Shown here: in pieces, positions 52,501 to 63,919 of the stretch
Position numbering within the stretch: the stretch's first letter is position 1
How the letters are laid out: every line of letters starts with the position of its first letter
From: Jackrogersella multiformis
Taxonomy: Eukaryota > Ascomycota > Sordariomycetes > Xylariales > Hypoxylaceae
Direction of reading: 5' to 3'
DNA: 64,000 nucleotides
NCBI GenBank assembly: GCA_902806575.1
Contig: CADCXD010000011.1
Coordinates: forward strand, 2,294,001-2,358,000
The notes under the pieces: model-generated
What the model was told of the DNA's origin: nothing
What the model saw: only the letters and a program-made list of their open reading frames with translations
The model's database searches: none
Made by a program: the position numbers and the translations under genes

Positions 52501-55500
52501 TCATGCCGTCTCGCCACCATCTCCTCCCTGACGGACATTTGCAGGAACAAACTCACTAACGTCCGCCGCAAGCGACCCAAGTTGTGCGACAGTGTAATGT
52601 CCCAGTATCTGTATGACGGGTATGTCCGCCTTGATCTCGTTGGAGAACCAGAACACGAGCTCTGCGGCAACGAGCGAATCTACCCCGAAGGCAAAGGGCG
52701 GCTTGCTGATATCAATGTCTTTTACGGGGACAGCCAGAGCTCGAGCCAGCCGCTTAGCCAAGGCCCTTGTTATGACCTCCGCAGCCTCGGTTATCGTCTT
52801 CATCTCGGCTAGCTGCGACTCGACCGAGTCGGCTTGTACCACTGTCGTCACCACTTTATCCTCCTGCTCCATCTGGTAAAGGTGACAGAAGACCGGTATG
52901 CACATCCATCTGTGATCATCGACGGCACCGCAACGTCGAATAAACGCGGGCGTTGTCAACGCACCGATAACTTGAGTGTCGCAATGAGAGGTTATGATAT
53001 TATAAGGACTGCATGCGTACTTCAGCATAAAGTGCAATTCATCTACTGTCAGTGATTTATGGTCCGGCATTGACATTGTAAGGAAGCGCGCCACATCGAC
53101 GTGCTCTGCGACATATCCGACGTCCTGAACGACTCCCAAATCTAGGGACACGCAATGCTGACCTCTAGCATGCCGAAATCTAGCGAAAGCATCTTGGAAT
53201 ATGCTTGCGCCCGAGTAAGGGCTTTGAGTAGCAGCACCGTTGACCCCGGCAATGGAGGAGAGCATGACAAAGAAGTCCAAGTCTGCCGGAAGGTAGTTGT
53301 GTAGATTCCACGTGCCCTTGATTTTTGGATCAAGGATGTCCTGAAATTCTCGCAGCGACAAGTCTAGGAATGTTCGGTTCTTGAGGGATTGTTAGTCGGG
53401 CGAACTTCAGGTATCCCGCCGCGAGAATACTTACTATAACCACTAAAGCTCCATGTATACAGCCCTTAATAGGCGGCATCGTGGCTTGGACGTGTGTGAT
53501 CACCTTCCTCACCTCTTCGGAATTGGATACATCACACGGGGGTGCGTATATATTAACCCCGGCCTTTTCGAGCTTCGCAACTAACTCTTTGGCTGCATTC
53601 GATTTGATCCCTGAGCGAGAAAGCAAAACGAGATGCCTCGCACCCAAAGTAGCCATCCATGAAGCCAGACTTCTCCCGATGCCGCCAAGCCCGCCCGTGA
53701 TCACATACGTCGAAGCTCCGTCGAACTCATAGTCCAGGGGGCACTTCGGGATCATCTATTTATTTATTAGTATTTGAATATTCTAATGACGTTATCAAAC
53801 TCTGGTCCTTACCTGGATGGTGTCTCGCTGCTCCCAGGTCACGATAGCTTTGCCCGTATGCTGACCTGTATGAAGCCAGCGAAATGCATCCTCGATTTTC
53901 GATAGTTTAAATACCGTTACTGGATGGGGGGCGACAAACTTTCGCGACGTCTGGTCCAGGACGAGGGCTTGCACCTCATTCTTAACTTCATTCATTAGTT
54001 TGTCGTCGAACTTCCCCACAACTCCCATGTCTACAGAGGAGTACGAGACATTCCGTTGAAATGGATCCATTGGCAGATTTCGACGAAGCGCCCTAGGGGG
54101 GCTATACACCTCCACGTCTCGGTTAAGGCCAGCCCCGACAGCGAGTTTAGGACAACGTCAACACCTCTTCCCGCGGTTTTATGCATTATTTGTTGCGCGA
54201 AGGAAATATGTCTGCTTGAAAAGCAACGGCTTGCTTCGATCCCGTACCTCTCCACGAGGAGTTGTTTCTTTGCAGGCGTACCAACCGTGACGTATACGAC
54301 TGCCCCTATACTTTGCGCAATCTGTATGGCTGCCTGCCCAACGCCGCCCGCTGCGGTGTGGATGAGTACGCTTTCTCCGGCCCGGAGTCTAGCGACGTGG
54401 CAAAGTGCGTATTGTGCAGTGGCGTAGGCCAGAGGTATTGCACTCGCTTCAGTGAATGATAACTCCGGTGGTACTGCCATGACTTGAGTTTTCTTGGCTC
54501 GGACGTATGAATGGAAGCCACCAGACATCGCAAATGCACATACTCTGTCTCCAGGGTTCAAACCAGAATTGGCTCCAGACTCGACGACCACGCCGGAAAC
54601 CTCACAACCAAGTTCGCTGGACGGGAGCTGGTTGAGCATGACCATAACGTCTCTATACCCAATACCAGTAGCTTTCACATTAATGAGGATTTCATCCTCT
54701 AGTATCCGGTGCGAGACCGAAGTTTCAGGGCCGAAATAGAGGGAATCAAGTCGACCCGGGGTGAAACGAAGTTCAATTGCGTCTTTGATGTCTCCGTTCA
54801 CACCGACAGGCTCGGGTTTGATTCCGTGCAATGTAGTTTCGAGCAGGCGATTAACTTGCGGTGCTTCGACTACCCGAGGGATATAGACCACACCGCCTTC
54901 CTCCAGCAGGTCAGTCTCGACTAGATCCCCTGGGACTTTCCTGATCCGTTCCATGACCCGTGCGACGGTTATAGCCGCATTCTCCATGGAGTTCACGTTG
55001 AGATAAATAAGAGTACGGGTTGGATCTTCGCTCATGATAGACTTTGCGAACCCGGACATCATGGTCGACTCCGGGCTTTCGGGCCGCGTCCCGCACTTGG
55101 TGGTAACCCACACGAGATTCCTAAACATGCGTATGATATTTTGGAGGCCGGCCAACTGGATCTCGGAGATGCGCGACAAGATTGGCTCTTCGAACTCCAG
55201 GAGGGATATGCAATAGCTATATTTTGACGTGACCCCAGCAAGAGACTCCATCGCGATGATGTCGCATCTCTCGTCCCCAATTGAGATCAGCTTTGTCCGC
55301 AGACTTTGCGCAAGCTCTAGCTGACCGGGTGTCTGAATCAGTATTGCTGTAGGTAAAGACGAGCCGGACTTAGGCGGAGAGGGAAGGCTGGTGCTTAGTA
55401 GGGATGTTATATGAGTCTGCTCAACGTTGTCTGGCAGCGACACCTGAAGTTCTCCGAAGCCAGCTCGCAGAACGGCGTCATTCCACTGGGGCGAGCTCAT

Positions 55501-58500
55501 CAACGGTCCGCCCGCCCTATACTGGTCCGTTGCTGGAGGGAATGGGTCAGCCATAGGGACGGATTGCGGATGCCAAAAAAGCCTACTTACCGAGCCACCA
55601 GCCTGGAAGTACACCAAAAATTTCAGAAGTTATCGCCATCAGTTTATTGGTCGGTTCCGAAAAAACAAGTTGACCGCCCCTAGTGTGTAATCAGTTCGGT
55701 TTCAATGGTATATTTGCTGCGCCTGTACTTACGGTTTAAGAAGTCTCTTGACATGGCCCAGCGTCTTGTCGATATTCGCCGTAGCGTGAAGCACCTGATA
55801 ATGTCAGTGCCAGAAAATTTAATATATCTATCGCAGTCTCGGAGCGACTCACCGCTGCAGCGATTACGATATCATAAGATCCCATCTCAAACCCTTGTTC
55901 TACTGGATCGCGCTCGAGATCTAGTACTTTGAACCTCATGCGGTTCCGATGTTGGGGGTATCGCTCTTGGGCCTGAGCAAAGAAGCTTGGCGATATATCG
56001 GTAAAGTCGTAACGGTTGAATCGCGGAGACGCGCCCGACGATATCCCCTGTCGCGTGAGAGCTTCGAGAACTACACTGGTGGTACTCCCAGTCCCCGCGC
56101 CGACTTCAAGGATGGTCATTCCCGAGTTCTTGTGCGCAAGAAGATCAACGTAAGCTGCGAGCCTACTAGTTGTGGTAGCGAGAAGAGGGCTGCCGTATAT
56201 GCTCTCTGCGACGCCTTGGTTGAATAGAATATCCAATGGGTCTATATCGTCTTTAAGGATTTTGACTAGGTGTCGGCAGAAAAGTACTAGCTTCGCCCTC
56301 CAGGAGTCGCCTTTAGCCCATTCATCGATGAGACCGGGCCTTGCATCCAGGCCTCTAAACTCGGGCCATTCTTCGTTTATGAGAGCCGTGGTGGAATGCT
56401 CTTCGCTAGTATTGAAATCATTAGCCCACTCAATGTACTTGGTTATATGGGTCTTGGTGCTCTGTCCGGAATGTCTGGATATCTCCCGTACTGCTCTGGA
56501 CATGAAGTGACGACAGACGATCTCAGCTTTGATGTCGCCGTCTTCGTTAGCTGTATTTCTAACAGCATTTCGGAGATAATTTTCAGTCTGGCTGCGCGAC
56601 AACAAGCTGACATCCGGTTTCCAATGCATCCGATGGAACAAGCTTATCGACTCTGACTGAGTGGCTCTTTGATCCACTGCCAATAGAGAAGAAAACTTGC
56701 AGCCGAGCATCACCACCACAGGCTTCCTTGTAATACCGCTCACGGCAGTTATATGGCCGTGTATACCGAGAACGGTACTCTCGTCTACTTTGCTATGGAG
56801 AAGCATAGTATCCATTGAGCGATCGTTGAGTTCACCGAGAGAGACAAATATTTCCGAGAGGTGTGTCGGGACCACTCGAGGCAAAACCCCGTTCCTGTAT
56901 TGAGTCGCGAACATGACATGGAACAGGCTGTCGAGTGTCGCAGGGTGAATGAGATGCTCACTCACTTCACCTCGTCTCATTTGCTCTCGGAAATGACCGA
57001 ACTGCACGGTGGCTGTCGCCTCTGATTCGTTCTCTATGACCTTGATATTCTCAAGTGTCTTGAAGTTCGCGCCGAGGTGAACGCCTCGCTGGTACAGCTG
57101 TTTGTAGAACTGAACTGGATCATGACTAGTAGGGTTTCGGCTGTCAACTCCATCGAAGCCTCCAATAAGCGGCGACTGATTATGGTTCGCCTCATCTTCG
57201 GAGACGAGGTGAGTGGCTTCGGAGGGCTCCGCGGCAACTTGGCCTGAGCAATGTAGTTTCCAGTTGCCTCCAGATACCGCGTAAATGCTGAAACTCCAAG
57301 CTTGAAAGCTTTGACCCGGTGAACTGCTTTGCGAGTGCATATGTAGCTGTGCTTCGATGCCGTCCTCGTCGTTGGGTATGGCCAATGCATTGGGTATCTT
57401 GACGTCCCTAATTCGGAAACCGGATGGGTCTGCAGTTAAGCTTCGGACAGCCTCTAATACCATGACGAGGAAGCCAGCGCCCGGGTACAAAACAGTATTA
57501 TCGATCTATAAACGTCATCTGTTAGCTTGGTCTACAGTATCTTGGCTTTAGGCCATGTTACCTTATGATCGAGAATCCAGGGAAGATCGGAGGCCCGGAT
57601 GGTGAAACGCCATTTTGGTCTGAAAGGGTTCCAGTCTGCTGACGGGTTTCCCAGAAAATCATGCCGGGGCTTCTCCCGTGTTCGGCGGTTTTTAAAAAGT
57701 CTACTTTCAAGCCAATAAGTTCGCGAATGGTTGAAGGGGTACGAAGGTAGATCTAGGAGCATTTTTGGGCGCCTTTGGATGTCCCGGGTCGTATTGAATG
57801 AGTTGATATTCACTGGGTGGTTATTAATCAGAAGCTCCCCGGCCAGACTCCGTAGAGTGTCTATAGGAGACACATCGCGGCGTAGGGCGATGCCGTATGC
57901 AAAATCAAACCCATTATTGAGCGTGTCTCGAATTGGCCGCTCAAGAGCGGAATGCGGCCCGACTTCAATCACATACGTCGAGGCCTTGAGATCGCTCTGA
58001 ATATGCTCTTGTTGAGTAGACGACAACGCACACATGCGTTCGAGGGCCTCGGAGAACTTAACCTTGGATGCAAGGTTTTGAACCCAGTATTCCGGGTCCA
58101 CCAGACTCTCGTGGGATGCGGCGCGGCCCGTGACTGACGATATCATGATCGGGAAGTTCGCACTCGAGTCGGGAGCCCCAGCCTCCAAATTCCCAGCAAG
58201 GGCTTTCCGGTATTCATCGGCAACCTTGAGCATCTGCCGCGAATGGTACGCCACTGGCACATTCAGGATGCGATTGAATACCTTTTTCGACTTCAAGCTC
58301 TCCGATAGGGCGATGATGTAATTCTCTGTACCCGTCACTGTCGTATTCTGGGGACTATTAATGCACCCGCATGATAAGCAATCCAAGTTGCCATCTCCAG
58401 TAACAGCAGCAATGTAAGGGGCTAGGTCAGCCTCGGAAAGTGCTACGGCAACCATAGCCCCCTTTTCAGTATCCACGTCCGCTAATCTCATTGCAGCATC

Positions 58501-60875
58501 TCCTCGGTAATAGGCAACGCGCAAAGCACTTGCTTTAGAGAGTGCTCCCGCGGCGTAGGCCGCAGCAATTTCTCCCGAAGAATGACCAACAACAGCTTGA
58601 GGGGTGATGCCCCAAGAGGCCAGTAGATCTACCATGGCAATCTGCAAGGCGGTGCAAATCGGCTGCGCCAGCTGTGGAATGTTGATTCTAGTTAAGGACG
58701 GGACCATACGCAGCTCGTCTACCATAGCTGTGTTAGCTGAGTATACGTAAGTGAGCTTTCGGACATACCAATCAAGGACCAAGACGCTCCTAAGGAACTG
58801 AAGAATCCATCGGCGAACTGCATGGCATCTTCGAAGACGCAATAGCGATCTATGAGTTCGATACCCATGGTTGCCCACTGAGCTCCTTGTCCAGTGAAAG
58901 CAAAGTTGATTTCAGGAGCCTGGGTAATACGCATCGGGTTCCGGGGCAAATCAGCGAGGCTCTGTTTCAACTCCTGAACATTTGACCTATAAAACTAGAG
59001 TCAGAAATTATGAAAAAGGGAGCCCCATAAATACACATACCCGACTGCGTAGGTTTTCCATGGAAGCAAACCCCTTTTATCAGATAACGTGAAAGCAAGA
59101 TCCTGGAGATAGGCAGCAGCTGCATGATCGCGCTGACACAGGTGGTTCTTGAGCGCAACAGCCACCCGCGAAATGCCACCCTCGTCAGCTGCCGATAGGG
59201 GGAACAGCAAGGAGGGCTGTCTCGAATGGCTTTCAGTGTCCCCGTTGGTGACTTGAGGTGTGTCTTGCTTAACACTCTTGGTGTTGTGAAGACCATTCAG
59301 CCCCCGACTTTGTAAGTAGTGCAGGGCATCGTCGAGCACTACATGTGCGTTTGCTCCTCCTACACCGAAACTGTTCACCGAGGCTCTCCTCTGCCCGTCG
59401 CTTGGCCAAGGAGTCTTCGTAGTCAGAAACTACATCGGTAAGAAAGTAAGCACGACTAAGAAGGTTCAGAAATAACTCGAGGGGAGTCATACCTTCAAGT
59501 TCCATTCCTCGGCACGTATACGAGGGTTCAGCCGTTTTAGCAAGGCATTTGGAGGGATAATACCATTTTCAAGCGCCAGAACCGCTTTGATCACGCCAGC
59601 CACTCCTGCCGTCGACTCCAGATGCCCAATGTTTGCCTTGACTGATCCAACGTACAGAGGATTCTCAGGTGAAAGATGACTAGAGAATACTGCACTGATT
59701 CCTTCGGCCTCGATTGGGTCGCCTACGGGGGTTCCAGTACCGTGAGCCTCGAAGTACTGCGTGGATTTCAAATCCAAGCCTGCACCTTCATACGCCTTTC
59801 GGATGAGAGCAGCTTGAGCCTCGGAGCTAGGCTGTGAGATCACAGGTGTGCGGCCGTCCTGGTTGGACGATGTCCCACGGATTACCGCTCGGATGGTGTT
59901 GCCATCCGTGATAGCCTTCGAGAGACGCTTAAGCACCAGCATCCCGATCCCTTCCCCCCTGCTGTAGCCATTCGCTCGGTCGTCAAAGCTATAGCAAAGA
60001 CTATCGGGAGATAGGAAATTCTGCCTCGCCAGTGGTAACGTCATCATAGCGGGATTAAGCTGTAATCGAACGCCCCCGACTAGACCCTGAGGATGCATCA
60101 GTCAACTGGTTTTGATATGTACGGGAATTCTCTACCATTTCGGTTTCACCTTGCAGAATACTCTGGCATGCAAGATGAAGTCCAACCAAACTGCTCGAGC
60201 ATGCCGTGTCAAGAGTCATGCTCGGACCCCGCAAGTCGTAAAACCAGCTAATGCGGTTCGAAAGCATTGCTCCCGACATGCCTGTTACTTGATAGGCCGC
60301 GCGAATCTCTTCGTCGTCGGCGAAGAGCGACGAATAGTCCGCCGTGAGATTGCCCACATACACCGAGGTTGCACTGCCTCGGATCGATTCCATGGTTAGA
60401 CCAGCTGTGAGAAGTATTAGCAGGGCACGCGTTCAGTTGGGTTCGATTTGGGGATATACAATTTTCCAAGGCATGATACGTGGTTTCGAGCATAAGACGA
60501 AGTTGAGGGTCCATTGCTTTGGCCTCGGCGCCGCTCATAGCAAAGAATGGGGCATCAAAGGCAGAGATATCGCCGGCCACGAAGTGGCCACCGCGGCAAG
60601 AAAGCTTCATATATCATATATTAGTCGGACGAGGACAGTTCATTGTGTACGCAGTGCCTCACATTGTTACGATTAGAATCATTCCTGCTGTAGAAAGCGT
60701 CAATGTTGTACCGGCTGCTAGGAACCTCGGTCATGGTAGATTTCCCCTCGGCGATGATATTCCAGAAAGCGTCTTCGTTGACAGCATCTCCCGGAAACCG
60801 GAGGCCGAAACCAATCACTGCCACTGGATCATCCATGTTGGGCATTCTCTCACTTGCGTGGTGTTGAAAGTTCAA
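52501..60875 (-). pseudogene. Highly reducing PKS with ER frameshift
   Basis: Thirteen exons (60875-60663, 60604-60460, 60404-60136, 60086-59493, 59429-59041, 58986-58769, 58727-57562, 57505-55853, 55794-55733, 55679-55591, 55532-53813, 53755-53435, 53379-52501) outline a KS-AT-DH-MT-ER-KR-ACP synthase of about 2572 codons. Motifs: KS DTACSSS, EAHGTGT and NIGHLES; AT GHSSGEIAAAY (near 658); DH ILDHK...LYPGAGF and HPATLDS; methyltransferase EVGAGTGSTT (near 1465); ER AAGGVGQAAIQ (near 1995); KR GGLGGIGRSLA with MLSSIAG and the active-site tyrosine in SPYSGAS; ACP GVDSLVAAE (near 2513). All catalytic residues are present. At 54,075-54,080 the ER block ends GRFVEI and the next conserved block LPMDPFQRN follows at once in another frame: about ten residues plus one base are missing. 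Exon lengths sum to 3n+2. As read, translation stops at 54031 after about 2099 residues, without KR and ACP. Product if intact: a methylated reduced polyketide. Confidence 0.82.
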
Positions 60876-61987
60876 AGAGGGAATTGGGTTTTTTTTTTTT
60901 GGAAGGGCATCTAGGTAGAATACCTATCTTTGATATCTAGATTATCGCAGGAAACATACGATGCCTTTATAGAAGACGACCATAATGCTACCACTCATCA
61001 CTTATACGCGCATCAACCAGACAAAAACATACGGACCTAATTCCTCATAGCGTTCGTAGGACTTGGTAGCTTACGACACACCCCATCATGCAACAATATG
61101 TCACTACTAGGTACCTAGTGTAAGGATACTCCAAATAGATATAATCAGCCACATACCTACCTAGGTTTTACCTGCTTCATTTAATCATCGGTGGTGCCCA
61201 GTCCTTTGAATTTCCATCGAGTAGAGCTGCTAGTACCTGTTGACATATTAACTCTCGCGCCGCAGGAACCGTCAGATACGGGAAGGTTTTCGCGAAGCTC
61301 GTGGATAAGGGTGTGTAGTCGGAAGACAACTGCAGATGATGCTTGACCAGACATTGAGGCCGAGAATCAAACTCCCTTTTTTGGAGGGGGGGGAGGCGGA
61401 TGGAGGCGGGCCACCTACCTGACTGTGAAGAGTCGTTGGCGTCCCAAGTGGATGTCAATAGGACAAGGCTCGATATAGGTACAGATGTTAGATCGGCCAT
61501 CGGTGTTGATTCTAACATAGGAAAACCTGGGGGACTACTAACAGTCCCTCTGAAAGGAACGTTACCGATGCGCCGATCTTTTTGGGTCGCGAGAGCTATA
61601 GCTTCCTTGTAACCACCACGGGAATGCATCACTCAGTTAGCAGCATTCAAGGACCATGTTCTCCAAGCTAATCAAAGTGAAGGTGAGTAGCCTTGAAAAT
61701 CTTGAAATCTTGAATATGCAGTATACTATAGGACAATAAGCAGGCGTGCAGACCGATTTTTGGAGATAATTTTTAAATCCGCGCCGCTCCCTCTATGCCA
61801 CTCCAGGTTTACCGCAGCCTCCCTGTCTCCACGCCCTCGCGTTTGGTTCGTCGACAATACGATCGATCCTTATTTACCTAATCAACAAAGCGGTATTGTA
61901 CCGACGTGTTGCCCGAGGACTAAAAAGGTCGGAAAACATTGTTGCTCTCTTTTCATCAAACTTCCATCTATTCTGACTTCTTGAGAA
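60876..61987. other. Intergenic region between HR-PKS and esterase
   Basis: The PKS promoter and the esterase promoter face away from each other here. A T-run (60888-60900) stands just upstream of the PKS start. One uncertain open frame lies at 61177-61632 and is listed separately. Confidence 0.6.
61177..61632 (-). CDS. Hypothetical open frame, possibly a gene remnant
   Basis: A frame of 151 codons whose last third (SSDYTPLSTSFAKTFPYLTV ... AARELICQQVLAALLDGN) reads like a folded helical protein, while the first two thirds are low in structure. I do not recognise a family. No upstream exon can be joined with confidence. It could be a decayed gene between the PKS and the esterase, or chance. 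Confidence 0.25.
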   Translation of the reverse strand: MMHSRGGYKEAIALATQKDRRIGNVPFRGTVSSPPGFPMLESTPMADLTSVPISSLVLLTSTWDANDSSQSGRWPASIRLPPLQKREFDSRPQCLVKHHLQLSSDYTPLSTSFAKTFPYLTVPAARELICQQVLAALLDGNSKDWAPPMIK

Positions 61988-63103
61988 ATGTCTCCCATAT
62001 GGTCGAAGCAGCCGCTTAAGGGTTTCCTCATCACCTTTCTTCTAGTGAAGGTAACCGTTTTTCTGCCGTGGCTCTTAGTCCGCTACACCCCGAAGTCATG
62101 GCGCCCCTTTCCGGAGTGGGGTTTGAAGCTATGCATCATCAATGCCGTGGTCCGGCAGCTTCTCATGTATCATGTGTATACCCGATCAGACAACATGCCT
62201 AGCGTGATTTCAGACCACCAGAAAGCAAAGGAGCGGCACTCTCTCGCGAAACCGGGAGATGCTTGCCTCTATTCCGGGATCCTAGCCCCCGGCGCAGCGA
62301 CACCAGCTGCCGTGGGCGGGCTGTGGTATCCGGCACCGCTGTACGGAGGGACGCCGAGCCTCGACGTCGAGAAGGTGGTCCTGCATTTCCCCGGCGGCGC
62401 GTTCGTCTTGGCGTTCGGGCAGGAAATGCACGGGCGCGTGGTGGCGAAAGCCATGTCTCAGCACCTGAAGGCGAGGCAGACCTTTTTCGCGCAATACCGA
62501 CCGTCGGCCGACGCCGCGACCCGGTTCCCGGCTGCGGTGCAGGACCTGGTTACCTTCTACAACTACATCCTGTCCCTGGGAGTGAACCCGCAGAACGTCG
62601 TTTTGTCGGGGGATTCCGCCGCGGGAAACCTAGTTATTGCTTTGCTGAGATATCTGGAGACGGCGCCGGACCTCCCGTTGCCGGGCGGCGCGATGGTCTG
62701 GTCTCCGTGGGTACACGTGACGTCCCAAGCCGGCGCGGACTACGATGCGAGCAGGAACGCGGCGACTGATTCTTTAGTTGCTCCGTTGCTTCAATGGGGT
62801 GCCCAGGCATATCTCCCGGAGAACCAGCCAACCGCCGAGGAACTTGCGTATATTTCGCCCCTGCACCATCCGTTCCGGACCAGAGTCCCGCTATTCGTCC
62901 ATGGCGGCACCACAGAAGCTCTGTTCGACACGATCACGGAGTTCGCAAGGCAGATGGCCGAGATAGATGGCAACCTAGTCAAATTTCACGCGACGGGGTT
63001 TATATCGCATAATCTGATCATGTCTTATAACGGAGTAGGGCTCGAACGTGAGGTAGAGAGCGCCCTAGGAGATGCTTACAACTTCTTCGAGCAGCAAGTA
63101 TAG
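61988..63103 (+). CDS. HSL-family alpha/beta hydrolase (esterase)
   Basis: One exon of 371 codons. The N-terminus (residues about 10-32) is hydrophobic and could be a membrane anchor. The hydrolase domain carries the oxyanion-hole motif as HFPGGAF (the family pattern HGGGF), the nucleophile elbow GDSAAGN near residue 214, the aspartate region in a late strand (VPLFVHGGTTEALFD) and the catalytic histidine in TGFISHNL near the C-terminus. Such enzymes hydrolyse esters or lactones of small carboxylic acids and are frequent in fungal metabolite clusters. GC-rich core (62280-62800) contrasts with the AT-rich flanks. It is 1.1 kb from the PKS start and divergent from it, so it may have served the same pathway. 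Arylacetamidase or acetyl-esterase activity are equally possible. Confidence 0.85.
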   Translation: MSPIWSKQPLKGFLITFLLVKVTVFLPWLLVRYTPKSWRPFPEWGLKLCIINAVVRQLLMYHVYTRSDNMPSVISDHQKAKERHSLAKPGDACLYSGILAPGAATPAAVGGLWYPAPLYGGTPSLDVEKVVLHFPGGAFVLAFGQEMHGRVVAKAMSQHLKARQTFFAQYRPSADAATRFPAAVQDLVTFYNYILSLGVNPQNVVLSGDSAAGNLVIALLRYLETAPDLPLPGGAMVWSPWVHVTSQAGADYDASRNAATDSLVAPLLQWGAQAYLPENQPTAEELAYISPLHHPFRTRVPLFVHGGTTEALFDTITEFARQMAEIDGNLVKFHATGFISHNLIMSYNGVGLEREVESALGDAYNFFEQQV

Positions 63104-63430
63104 GTAGATTAAAAAGGGGTTGGTAGACAGCCAATACAGATAATCTTTTAAACCTAGGTATGTAACCTAGTAATCATCGAAAATCAGTAGACGCGAAAGG
63201 AAATGGATATTGTCGCAGGCTAGAGAGCCTCCGTATCGGAGCTCCTGCTGAGACCCGCTCTTTACTCCTATAAAACAACCCTTTGCCGAAGCCCTTTTTT
63301 GGTACGGTAGAGTGTTCTAAACCTTCATCCTTTTCTCCTGGTTTTGCCTTGTGACAGATATATACACTCGAAACGAGTAAGTTCTCGTCAAATCGGCCGC
63401 TCTAATCTCGCCGAACCCGCATTTGTCCTA
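63104..63430. other. Short convergent intergenic region
   Basis: The 3' ends of the esterase and the EthD-like gene face each other. One TACCTAGG-type palindrome (63153-63171) is the only structure seen. Confidence 0.6.
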
Positions 63431-63919
63431 TCACTTCGTAGTGACTTTAGTCGGACCCAAGAGAGCAATGGGTGTTCTGAAGTGTTCACCATGAGCGACC
63501 AAAGGCAGACGGAGAAACCCGCCCGCGAGAAAAATCTAGCAGGTTGTAAAAGCAACTCACCGAGAACTGTCGACGAAGTTTTCTTCGTCGGCAGCGAGTC
63601 GCGCGGCCGCCTCCGGCTCCTCTATGGCCTCCCTGAACGCCTGCAGCGCGGCGGAATCAGCGAATGTCAGTTCCGTGCAGCAGTCGAAGTCGAAGTCGCT
63701 TGGCTGTCCCCGCAGGACGGCAGCCGGGTAGTCGGCGTTGCGCTCGGTATCTCCTTTGCCTTTGGTGCGTTGGATATAGCGGCGGGTATGAGAGAGCGGG
63801 AAGTGCTCGCCGGCGAGTTCTTTGATCAGCTCGACGTGCGTGTCCTCGTAATAGGCCTGAAACTGCTCCGGCGTGGTGCCGGGCTTGCGGTAGACGAACA
63901 TAAAAATGGATAGGGTCAT
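63431..63919 (-). CDS. EthD-like dimeric alpha-beta barrel protein
   Basis: Two exons, 63919-63561 and 63476-63431, joined by an 84-nt intron (GTGAGT...CAG), give 134 residues, a normal size for single-domain EthD proteins. The family pattern is visible in FMFVYRKPGTTPEQFQAYYEDTHVELIKEL near the N-terminus and DFDCCTELTFADSAALQAF...FVDSSRTPIALLGPTKV towards the end; the second exon supplies the last beta strand. Small proteins of this ferredoxin-like fold act in fungal clusters as cyclases, dehydratases, decarboxylases or accessory folding proteins for oxidised aromatic intermediates. The ATG at 63919 starts directly at the first strand (MTLSIFMFVY); an in-frame upstream extension has only a non-ATG start. 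It is next to the esterase, so it may belong to the same small cluster, which could continue past the window edge. Confidence 0.82.

Noticed and set aside
54029..54101. An intron (GTATAG...TAG) that would restore the PKS frame in the ER domain
   Set aside because: It would delete the conserved APLGRFVEI and LPMDPFQRN blocks, which are both still readable in the DNA; a deletion explains the data better. Kept as an alternative to test with cDNA.
59269..59505. Apparent frameshift at the end of the PKS ketosynthase
   Set aside because: A 63-nt intron (59492-59430, GTATGA...TAG) joins NLK to FLTTKTPWPSDGQRRASVNSF in phase, so the KS is intact.
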